In this document: positions 8,279-15,419 of the stretch, piece by piece
Position numbering within the stretch: position 1 is the stretch's first letter
Layout of the letters: every line of letters begins with the position of its first letter
NCBI GenBank assembly: GCA_963596015.1
Contig: CAVBJS010000006.1
Span: 11,608 to 75,607, forward strand
Direction: 5' to 3'
Length of the DNA stretch: 64,000 nt
From: CAG-791 sp963596015
Lineage (GTDB): Bacteria; Bacillota; Clostridia; Lachnospirales; Lachnospiraceae
Notes under the pieces: generated by a model
Database searches by the model: none
What the model was told of the DNA's origin: nothing
What the model saw: the letters and a program-made list of their open reading frames with translations, nothing else
Position numbers and translations under genes: made by a program

Positions 8279-8375
8279 GCGAGAATTTTACTGACATTGT
8301 GGGGAATCGGTGCTATTGTAATAAACGGATATTCTTATGTAGCTGTTTTTGTGTAGGGAGGAAATATACAAATCT

Positions 8376-10160
8376 ATGTCTGAAAAAACAAGAAACAGAA
8401 TTTATTCCCTCTGTTTGCCTCTATTGACACTGCTGGCGGTGATCACGCTGGTGATAGGTGTGAAAATGAGTCGTCAGAGTGACGAGACGGATCCTTCATG
8501 GCTGTATTTCGAAGGAGAGTACAGCATGGACGGCAGCGAATTTAAAACGCTGAATGACAACGTAGACCTGAACGGACATACCCTCTCTTTGCGGGGCCAT
8601 TTTGATATGGATGTGCCGGACAATGGCTGTGTGCAGCTTTATCTGCCCCACTTATCCATTTCCATCCGCGTGAACGGGGAGGAACGTTTTTCCTATCAGG
8701 GGGATTCCATTGATCCGGACAATCATCTGCGGGATGTATGCGGACGGCAGTGGGTGACCTGGCTGGTAGATGGGGATATCTCCAAGGATGATCTGATCGA
8801 GATCGAGCTGGTAAATGAGCATGACAGAGGAAACGGCTATGGCATGTGGTACTGTCTGGATAATATGTACGTAGGTACAGAGACGGACTTTGTACCATTT
8901 ATGCAAAAGGTTTACCAGTTAGACTGGACGGTAGGTCTGGTATGCGGCGCTTCTGCCGTATTGTTGGCCCTGATTGCCATCAGTTACGTGCGCATCGACT
9001 TAAAGCTGGCCAGACATATGATCTTCTGGGCTGTCTTTACCATGTTTGCGGCAGGTTATTATATCTTTGACAGCGTCAATTTCAATCTGAATTTTCGAAG
9101 CATCGCTCTGGCTACCTATGGCCGGGAAATATCCCTGATGCTGGCCGGGATATCCTTACTGCTGTGTATCACGGATACACTGGCGGGAAAGCGCAGAAAG
9201 TGCAGCTATATAGCGGCGGCGGTCAGCGGCGTGGAGATCACCGTTATGATGATCGTGGTACTGACGGGAAGGGTCGGCATTTTTTCCATATGGAAGTACT
9301 GGATGCCGGTGATCTTCCTGGCTTATGGGGCAACGATGATCTGTTCTGTCATAGAATTTATCAAGCATCGCAGACCGATACAGATCTTCTATATCGTGAT
9401 CATCCTCTCTGTCATGCTGGAGATGGTGAACATGGATAATGGCTGGTACAGAGGCGGCATTATCATGAAGCCGCTCTTCATGGTCACCTACATATTCTAC
9501 GTAATAAAAGTCTTCCGGGATATGGGCAGAAGCTATCGGAGAGCCAAGGAAGCAGAGGAGATCGAGGAGGAGTTAAAGAACAGCCGCATTTTCCTGGCTA
9601 TGAGCCAGATACGCAGCCACTTTATCTTTAATGTCTTAAATGCCATCAGTGGTATGTGCAAATATGATCCGGAAAAGGCAGACGAGACGGTCATCTGTTT
9701 CTCCAGATACCTGCGGGCCAACGTGGATATGATGGAGGAGGATGTGCTGCATCCTTTCTCTACGGAGTATCAACATCTGGCAGATTATATTAAACTGGAA
9801 CAGATCCGTTTCGGCGAGGACGTGATCAAGTTTAAGACAGATATCGAGACTATGGATTTCCTGATCCCTCCCATGCTGCTGCAGCCCATTGTGGAGAACT
9901 GTATCCAGCACGGCCTTCGCCCCAAGCCGGAGGGCGGAACCATCACCCTTTCCGTGCACAAGGTGGGAGAGAATATTGAGATCACCGTTTCCGATGACGG
10001 TGTAGGTTATACCATCGGTAATGAGAGAGTAGGTTCAGTAGGCATGAAGAACGTACAGTTCCGCTTAAAGAGCATGGCGAACGGCACCATGGAAGTATGG
10101 TCGGAGCCGGGCAAGGGAACCAGTACCAAGCTGATCATGCCGGAAAGGAAGACAGCATAA
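8376..10160 (+). CDS. LytS/YehU-class sensor histidine kinase, multi-pass
   Basis: The 594-residue product has a first helix near 11-30 and an extracytoplasmic region (about 35-185) with a jelly-roll-like look (LSLRGHFDMD, VQLYLPHLSISIRVNG). A multi-helix block to about 380 follows, resembling 7TM-DISM receptors. The kinase part is of the His_kinase family: SQIRSHFIFNVLNAISG (usual QIxPHFLFN, here with Ser for Pro), LQPIVENCIQHGL, DDGVGY and GSVGMKNVQFRLK. The stop overlaps the start of the response regulator (TAATG). GGGAGG lies 15 bases from the ATG, a rather long spacing. Confidence 0.85.
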   Translation: MSEKTRNRIYSLCLPLLTLLAVITLVIGVKMSRQSDETDPSWLYFEGEYSMDGSEFKTLNDNVDLNGHTLSLRGHFDMDVPDNGCVQLYLPHLSISIRVNGEERFSYQGDSIDPDNHLRDVCGRQWVTWLVDGDISKDDLIEIELVNEHDRGNGYGMWYCLDNMYVGTETDFVPFMQKVYQLDWTVGLVCGASAVLLALIAISYVRIDLKLARHMIFWAVFTMFAAGYYIFDSVNFNLNFRSIALATYGREISLMLAGISLLLCITDTLAGKRRKCSYIAAAVSGVEITVMMIVVLTGRVGIFSIWKYWMPVIFLAYGATMICSVIEFIKHRRPIQIFYIVIILSVMLEMVNMDNGWYRGGIIMKPLFMVTYIFYVIKVFRDMGRSYRRAKEAEEIEEELKNSRIFLAMSQIRSHFIFNVLNAISGMCKYDPEKADETVICFSRYLRANVDMMEEDVLHPFSTEYQHLADYIKLEQIRFGEDVIKFKTDIETMDFLIPPMLLQPIVENCIQHGLRPKPEGGTITLSVHKVGENIEITVSDDGVGYTIGNERVGSVGMKNVQFRLKSMANGTMEVWSEPGKGTSTKLIMPERKTA

Positions 10161-10957
10161 TGAGAATAATATGTGTAGATGATGAGCGCCCTGCATTGGA
10201 AAACTTCAGGATGACAGTGGCCAAAAATGCAGATGTGGAAGACCTGCAGCTGTTTCAGCGGGGAGACCTGGCATTGGAATGGGCCCAGAACAATAAAGTA
10301 GATGCTGCTTTTCTGGATATGGAAATGCCGGAGCGGCGAGGCATCGAACTGGCCAAGGAATTAAAGGATATCGATCAGAATATCAGTATCGTATTTGTCA
10401 CTGCCTTCAGTCAGTATGCATTGGAAGCTTTTGGCGTAGATGCCATAGGCTATGTCATGAAGCCTTATACAGCGTCGGAGATCCGCAGAGAGCTGGACAA
10501 GGTACAGCAGCAAAAGCCGGTGCCCAAGTGCAGAGTGGAGATCGAGACGATCCCTGACTTTGTGTTTAAAGTAGACGGCCATCCCATTACCTTTGGCCCT
10601 AAGGTGGAAGAGTTGCTGGGACTTTTGGTGGACCGGGCAGAGGCTGGGGTCTCCGTGGGAGATGCCATCAACGCCATGTGGCCGGATCGTCCCTCGGATG
10701 ATACCAGCCGCGCCCTGTACCGCAATACCTCCAAGCGTTTGATCGATACCCTTGCGGACTTAAAAATCAGCGATGTCATCGTCACCGACGGTCGCAAGCG
10801 CTATATCAACCGCAAGAAGGTGAACTGCGATCTGTACAGGATCCTGGACGGTGACATGGAGCCTATGAATCACTACAGCGGAGAGTATATGCGCCGCTGG
10901 ACCTGGGCAGAGGATCGCAACGCCTGGCTGTATGATCTGTATTACGGAGAAGAGTGA
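10160..10957 (+). CDS. Response regulator with C-terminal winged-helix (SARP-like) domain
   Basis: The 265-residue protein has a receiver at 1-115 (IICVDDERPAL, phospho-acceptor Asp53 in AAFLDMEMP, late VMKPYTASE). The output domain (about 130-235) has the winged-helix look of OmpR/SARP proteins: FGPKVEELLGLLVDRAEAGVS, AINAMWP, SRALYRNTSKRLIDTL, and DGRKRYINRKKVNCDLYR. The tail YSGEYMRRWTWAEDRNAWL recalls the start of a bacterial transcriptional activator domain. No LytTR motif is seen, although the coupled kinase is of the class usually paired with LytTR regulators. It is translationally coupled to the kinase through TAATG. Confidence 0.85.
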   Translation: MRIICVDDERPALENFRMTVAKNADVEDLQLFQRGDLALEWAQNNKVDAAFLDMEMPERRGIELAKELKDIDQNISIVFVTAFSQYALEAFGVDAIGYVMKPYTASEIRRELDKVQQQKPVPKCRVEIETIPDFVFKVDGHPITFGPKVEELLGLLVDRAEAGVSVGDAINAMWPDRPSDDTSRALYRNTSKRLIDTLADLKISDVIVTDGRKRYINRKKVNCDLYRILDGDMEPMNHYSGEYMRRWTWAEDRNAWLYDLYYGEE

Positions 10958-10966
10958 TAAAGGAAA

Positions 10967-11107
10967 AGTTCGAAAGAAATGCCGGGCAGCGTTTCTTTCA
11001 AGCGGCATTGGTGTCGTAAACGTCATCAATGCGGAGCACATCGGAGAATTCGCTTACGCAGGATTCTCCTCGTGTTGCCGCCAAAAACAGCGGCAGGAAA
11101 GGAAACT
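10967..11107 (+). repeat. RBS-bearing hairpin repeat, full copy
   Basis: Hairpin 1 is 10969-11001 (CGAAAGAAATGC/GCgTTTCTTTCaA). Hairpin 2 is 11004-11032 (GCATTGgTG/CATCAATGC round a GTAAAC loop). Linker CACATCGGAG. Hairpin 3 is 11043-11069. Hairpin 4 is GCCGC 11077-11081 / GCGGC 11090-11094. AGGAAAGGAAAC and the nudix ATG follow. AAAGGAAAAG also occurs at the upstream edge. Confidence 0.85.
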
Positions 11108-11662
11108 ATGGCTAACGGAAAATACGAGCGTCTTTCCCGGAGACTGGTTCGCAAGGGAATCGTTATTGATGAATATGTAGATACTATGTCTATTCCCAAC
11201 GGCATGGTGGAGGAGTGGGACTTTATCGACCACAAGGGTGCTGCTGCGGTGGTGCCGGTGCTGGAGGATGGCAGGATACTTATGGTACGTCAGTACCGCA
11301 ATGCTCTGGAGCGGGAGACTTTAGAGATCCCGGCGGGAGGCCGCACCAGCCGGGAAGAGCCTATGTTAGAGACCGCCAGGAGAGAGTTGTCGGAGGAGAC
11401 CGGATATACCAGTGAACACTTAGAGCGACTGCTTAGTCTGCGCACCACAGTGGCTTTCTGTAATGAAGCCATCGACGTCTACGTGGCCACGGATCTACAG
11501 CCCGGTGAGCAGCACCTTGACCCGGATGAGTTTTTGAATGTGGTGCCCTGTGAAGTCTCTGACCTGATGCAGCGCATCTATGCCGGAGAACTGCAGGATG
11601 CCAAGACAGTCTCTGCCATTCTGGCTTATGTCAATAAATACCGGATCAAATGGCAACAGTGA
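11108..11662 (+). CDS. NUDIX hydrolase, ADP-ribose pyrophosphatase type
   Basis: The 184-residue protein carries the nudix box as AGGRTSREEPMLETARRELSEETGY, with RELSEETG the metal-binding core, preceded by VRQYRNALERETLEIPAGG as in NudF/ADP-ribose pyrophosphatases. It probably cleaves ADP-ribose to AMP and ribose 5-phosphate. The start is the ATG after the repeat's Shine-Dalgarno. The last codons overlap the start of the XerD-like gene by 13 bases. A nudix gene next to xerD is a familiar arrangement in Firmicutes. Confidence 0.85.
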   Translation: MANGKYERLSRRLVRKGIVIDEYVDTMSIPNGMVEEWDFIDHKGAAAVVPVLEDGRILMVRQYRNALERETLEIPAGGRTSREEPMLETARRELSEETGYTSEHLERLLSLRTTVAFCNEAIDVYVATDLQPGEQHLDPDEFLNVVPCEVSDLMQRIYAGELQDAKTVSAILAYVNKYRIKWQQ

Positions 11663-12543
11663 GAAAGCAGCAGTCAAAGGACAGTAAGAAGGCCTGTTCC
11701 CTGGAAAAGGATATAGAGGCATACCTGTCCTGGCTGAAGGAAGATAAGGATAGATCGCCGGCTACCTTAGCGGGGTACCGGTATGATCTGACCTATTTGC
11801 TCCGTCGCTGCGAAAAGCTGGGCATAGAGGATATCCGGGAGACCGGGGATGTGCTTTTACAGCTCCATTTCCAGCAAAGACGGGAGGAAGGAGCCTCTGA
11901 GAGTACCATTGCCAGAGAGATGACTTCGGTAAGAGGGTTCTATCGGTATTGGTATCGTCAGGGCAAAATAGAGCATAACTACGCCGATATACTGGAGAGA
12001 CCTAAGTTTGTTCCGGCCTCTGAAGAAGTTCTCACAGAGGAAGAAACGGAAAAATTACTCCGGCAGCCGGATGAGACGTCGGCCCGGGGGATCCGGGACA
12101 GGGCCATCCTGGAGCTTTTGTGCGGCGCAGGCCTTAAGACCGGCGAATTACTGGCATTGCAGATGCAGGATATGGATCTGCAGGCCGGCTGTGTGACGGT
12201 GCGGGGAAACGGCAGTAAGACTGCGGCAGTTGCCCGGATCGTGCCCCTTAGTCGCCGCTCCAGAGCGGCCCTCCTTACCTATCAGCGGAAAGTAAGATGT
12301 CATTATACCGATGCCGGGGAGGAAGGGCCGGCAGATGATGCCCTTTTTATTACCGGAGAAAACGGAAAGCCCCTTTCCAGACAGGCCATTTGGCAGATGG
12401 CCGGCCGTTACGGCGCCCAGGCGGGCATTGATAAGAAACTGTCCCCGGCCATGCTGCGGCGCTCTTTTGCCAAGGATCTGGAAAGAAGAGGCGCGGATCC
12501 GGGGACTATACAGGAAATTCTGGGACAGAAGGTTGATCTATAA
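11650..12543 (+). CDS. Degenerate XerD-like tyrosine recombinase, catalytic residues lost
   Basis: The 297-residue product has an intact SAM-like N-domain (LEKDIEAYLSWLKEDKDRSPATLAGYRYDL, STIAREMTSVRGFYRYW) and a recognisable catalytic fold, but the active site is gone. The first Arg is Lys (GLKTGELLAL for GLRxSELL), the beta-hairpin GKG is GNG, HxLRHSF is AMLRRSF, and LGH is LGQ. The frame stops at LGQKVDL, before the nucleophilic Tyr. Another frame continues with LIYKDIVKRVGK from about 12530, which would supply an IY at the right place, so a small deletion or frameshift is likely. It is either a decaying xerD or a non-catalytic relative. Confidence 0.7.
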   Translation: MATVRKQQSKDSKKACSLEKDIEAYLSWLKEDKDRSPATLAGYRYDLTYLLRRCEKLGIEDIRETGDVLLQLHFQQRREEGASESTIAREMTSVRGFYRYWYRQGKIEHNYADILERPKFVPASEEVLTEEETEKLLRQPDETSARGIRDRAILELLCGAGLKTGELLALQMQDMDLQAGCVTVRGNGSKTAAVARIVPLSRRSRAALLTYQRKVRCHYTDAGEEGPADDALFITGENGKPLSRQAIWQMAGRYGAQAGIDKKLSPAMLRRSFAKDLERRGADPGTIQEILGQKVDL

Positions 12544-12552
12544 AGATATTGT

Positions 12553-12636
12553 AAAGAGAGTCGGCAAATGCAGACAGGATGCGCTGCTGCATTGCAATGT
12601 GTGATGTCTGCTTCGCTGCATAAGAGACCCTCTTTT
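12553..12636 (+). promoter_or_regulatory. Structured leader/hairpin between the XerD-like gene and DAHP synthase
   Basis: AAAGAGAGTC (12553-12562) pairs with GACCCTCTTT (12626-12635) at 9 of 10 positions. Inside, GCAGACA pairs with TGTCTGC. A short T-run follows. It may be a terminator for the upstream gene or an attenuator for aromatic synthesis. I see no leader peptide rich in Phe, Tyr or Trp and no T-box signature. Confidence 0.45.
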
Positions 12637-12689
12637 CAGTAATATAAGTAATAAGTACAAAAGAAACAGAAACAAAGGAGTAGAAGATC

Positions 12690-13718
12690 ATGTCATTTAC
12701 ATTTACACAGCAGTTGCCCACCCCGAAGGAGATCATCGAGGAATTGCCCATACCCAGAGAGCTGGCTGCCCTCAAGGCACAGAGAGACCGGGAGATCGCA
12801 GATGTATTCACAGGAAAGAGTGATAAGTTCCTGCTGATCATCGGACCCTGCTCTGCGGACAATGAGGAAGCTGTCTGCGATTATGTGAGCAGATTGGGAA
12901 AGGTAAACGAAAAGGTAAAGGATCGTCTGATCCTGATCCCTCGGGTTTATACCAACAAGCCCCGCACCACCGGTGAGGGATATAAGGGCATTACGGCACA
13001 GCCGGATCCGGAAGGCAAGCCGGATTTCAAGGCGGGACTGATGGCCATGCGTCATATGCAGATCCACGCCATCGAGGTCTCCGGCCTGACAGCAGCAGAT
13101 GAGATGCTCTATCCGGATAACTGGGGGTATGTAGAGGATATCCTGTCCTATGTGGCTATCGGTGCCCGTTCCGTAGAGGATCAGCAGCATCGTCTGACGG
13201 TCAGCGGCTTCGATGTACCCAGCGGCATGAAGAACCCCACCTCCGGTGATATGACGGTCATGCTGAACTCCGTCTATGCTGCCCAGCATCCCCACTCCTT
13301 TGTATACAGAGGTTATGAAGTGCATACCAGCGGCAACCCGCTGGCCCATACCGTACTGCGAGGCGCTGTAGATGCCAGCGGACGCAACATCCCCAACTAT
13401 CACTATGAGGATCTGATGCGTCTGTGCGAGCTGTATCAGAAGAGAGAACTGGTAAACCCGGCCTGCATCGTGGATACCAACCACTCCAACTCCAACAAGA
13501 AATTTATCGAGCAGGTGCGTATCGCCAAGGAAGTCATGCACAATCGTCTCAAGAGCCCGGAGATCGCCGGTCTGGTAAAGGGTCTGATGATCGAGAGTTA
13601 CATCGAGGACGGCGCCCAGAAGATCGGAGAAGGCATTTACGGCAAGTCCATCACCGATCCCTGCCTCGGATGGGAAGCAACAGAAAAATTGATCTACGAT
13701 ATTGCAGAACATTGCTGA
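12690..13718 (+). CDS. 3-deoxy-7-phosphoheptulonate synthase (DAHP synthase, type I)
   Basis: The 342-residue enzyme joins phosphoenolpyruvate and erythrose 4-phosphate, the entry step of the shikimate pathway. Type I (AroF/G/H) motifs are clear: LIIGPCSADNEEAV, PRVYTNKPRTTGEGYKG, HRLTVSGFDVPSGMKNPTSGD, CIVDTNHSNSNKK and MIESYIEDGAQKIG. Length is normal for the family. Which aromatic amino acid inhibits it cannot be assigned. AAGGAG lies upstream. It is monocistronic: another promoter precedes glgA. Confidence 0.93.
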   Translation: MSFTFTQQLPTPKEIIEELPIPRELAALKAQRDREIADVFTGKSDKFLLIIGPCSADNEEAVCDYVSRLGKVNEKVKDRLILIPRVYTNKPRTTGEGYKGITAQPDPEGKPDFKAGLMAMRHMQIHAIEVSGLTAADEMLYPDNWGYVEDILSYVAIGARSVEDQQHRLTVSGFDVPSGMKNPTSGDMTVMLNSVYAAQHPHSFVYRGYEVHTSGNPLAHTVLRGAVDASGRNIPNYHYEDLMRLCELYQKRELVNPACIVDTNHSNSNKKFIEQVRIAKEVMHNRLKSPEIAGLVKGLMIESYIEDGAQKIGEGIYGKSITDPCLGWEATEKLIYDIAEHC

Positions 13719-13746
13719 TAAAAGCTATGTAAGCAGGCAGGGGAAG

Positions 13747-13755
13747 TGTTATAAT
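13747..13755 (+). promoter_or_regulatory. Extended -10 promoter upstream of glgA
   Basis: TGT-TATAAT (TATAAT at 13750-13755) matches an extended -10; no clear -35. The transcript would carry a GC-rich leader with GCCTG/CAGGC and CGCC/GGCG complementarity (about 13775-13825). Confidence 0.5.
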
Positions 13756-13850
13756 AGAAAAGGATCAATGAAACAGGCCTGTCAGCATAGGCGCCGTCCT
13801 GGGGGATAGCGGTGGCGGCAGGCAGACAACGTAATGGGGGAAGTCTGTTT

Positions 13851-15299
13851 ATGAAGAACATTTTGTTTGTAGCATCAGAAGGTGTGCCCTTTATCAAGAC
13901 CGGCGGACTGGCCGACGTAGTAGGCTCTCTGCCGAAGTCCATTGATAAGGAGTACTATGACGTGCGCGTCATTCTGCCTAAGTATTCCTGTATGAAGCAG
14001 GAGATGGTGGACAAGCTTCAATATGTCACAAACTTTTACATGGATTTTCATTGGAAAAATGAATATGTAGGTATTTTCTATGCGGAAGTAGACGGCATCA
14101 AGTACTACTTCATCGACAACGAGGGATTCTTTACCGGCTTTAAGCCCTACGGGGACAATGTGCTTTTTGAGATCGAGAAGTATGCCTTTTTCTCCAAGGC
14201 AGCGCTGTCTATCCTGCCGGTGATCGATTTCAGACCTGACATCATTCACTGCCATGACTGGCAGACAGGCTTAGTGCCGGTATACTTAAAGGAGAGATTC
14301 CAGGGCGGCGATTTCTACAGAGGCATCAAGACCATCATGACCATTCACAATCTGAAATTCCAGGGACGCTGGAATGTAGAAGATGTGGAGGATATCACCG
14401 GTCTTTCCAAGTCCTTCTTTACACCGGACAAGCTGGAATCCTACAAGGATGCCAATCTGTTAAAGGGCGGCATCGTTTATGCCGATGCGGTTACCACCGT
14501 AAGCCCTACCTATGCAGAGGAGATCAAGACCGCTTTCTACGGCGAGGGACTGGATGGCCTTTTAAATGCCAGATCCAATGACTTAAGAGGTATCCTTAAT
14601 GGTATCGATTACGAAGACTTTAATCCCACCACGGACAAGCGCATCAAACATTGCTATGATGCCTCTAATTTCCGCAAGGAGAAGATCAAGAATAAGAGAG
14701 CACTCCAGGAAGAGCTGGGTCTTGCCAAGGACGATAAGTGCATGCTGATCGGCATCGTCTCCCGCCTGACGGACCAGAAGGGTTTTGATCTGATTTCCTG
14801 TGTCTTTGAGGAAATGTGCCAGGATGCGGTACAGTTCGTGATCCTGGGCACCGGCGAAGAGCGCTATGAGAATATGTTCCGTCACTTCGACTGGAAGTAT
14901 CATGATAAGGTATCCGCCAACATTTACTATTCCGAGGATCTCTCTCATAAGATCTATGCGGCTTCCGATGCCTTCCTGATGCCTTCCTTGTTTGAGCCCT
15001 GCGGACTGAGCCAGCTGATGTCCCTGCGCTACGGTACTATTCCGATCGTCCGGGAGACGGGAGGTCTGAAGGATACGGTAGAGCCTTACAATGAATACGA
15101 AGGCACCGGTACCGGATTTTCCTTCACCAATTACAATGCCCATGAGATGCTGGCTACCGTTCGCTATGCGGAGAAGATCTTCTACGACAAGAAGAGAGAG
15201 TGGAACAAGATGGTAGACCGGGCTATGGCAGCCGATTTCTCCTGGACCGTATCTGCGGGACAGTATCAGCTGATGTATGACTGGCTCTGCGGCAACTAG
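13851..15299 (+). CDS. glgA: Glycogen synthase (ADP-glucose type)
   Basis: The 482-residue GT5 enzyme extends alpha-1,4-glucan from ADP-glucose. The N-terminus has the ADP-glucose loop (SEGVPFIKTGGLADVVGSLP). Later it has HCHDWQTGLVPVYLK, TIHNLKFQGRW, VTTVSPTYAEEI, GILNGIDYEDFNP, and the catalytic EPCGLSQLMSLRYGTIPIVRETGGLKDTV. The ATG at 13851 is preceded by GGGGGAAG. No glgC, glgB or glgP is adjacent, though malQ lies 28 kb away. Confidence 0.95.
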   Translation: MKNILFVASEGVPFIKTGGLADVVGSLPKSIDKEYYDVRVILPKYSCMKQEMVDKLQYVTNFYMDFHWKNEYVGIFYAEVDGIKYYFIDNEGFFTGFKPYGDNVLFEIEKYAFFSKAALSILPVIDFRPDIIHCHDWQTGLVPVYLKERFQGGDFYRGIKTIMTIHNLKFQGRWNVEDVEDITGLSKSFFTPDKLESYKDANLLKGGIVYADAVTTVSPTYAEEIKTAFYGEGLDGLLNARSNDLRGILNGIDYEDFNPTTDKRIKHCYDASNFRKEKIKNKRALQEELGLAKDDKCMLIGIVSRLTDQKGFDLISCVFEEMCQDAVQFVILGTGEERYENMFRHFDWKYHDKVSANIYYSEDLSHKIYAASDAFLMPSLFEPCGLSQLMSLRYGTIPIVRETGGLKDTVEPYNEYEGTGTGFSFTNYNAHEMLATVRYAEKIFYDKKREWNKMVDRAMAADFSWTVSAGQYQLMYDWLCGN

Positions 15300-15351
15300 A
15301 AACAGATAGTACGAAGCACAACGTGTAAACATACAAATGAAACAGTAAAGA

Positions 15352-15402
15352 ACTGTGTACCATGGTGCCCTCATGGGGACTGTGGTACACAGTAGCTTTT
15401 TA
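15352..15402 (+). terminator. Terminator after glgA
   Basis: CTGTGTACCA pairs with TGGTACACAG (ending near 15392), with an inner GTGCCC/GGGGAC helix, followed by TAGCTTTTT. Confidence 0.7.
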
Positions 15403-15419
15403 CGAACGGACGAAGGACA

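Noticed and set aside
11650..12543. Integrase of a mobile element
   Set aside because: The gene is operonic with nudix, has no attachment site or cargo nearby, and lacks catalytic residues; a decayed chromosomal XerD relative fits better.
12553..12636. T-box or aromatic amino acid attenuator before DAHP synthase
   Set aside because: No T-box consensus and no leader peptide rich in aromatic codons; kept as a generic structured leader.
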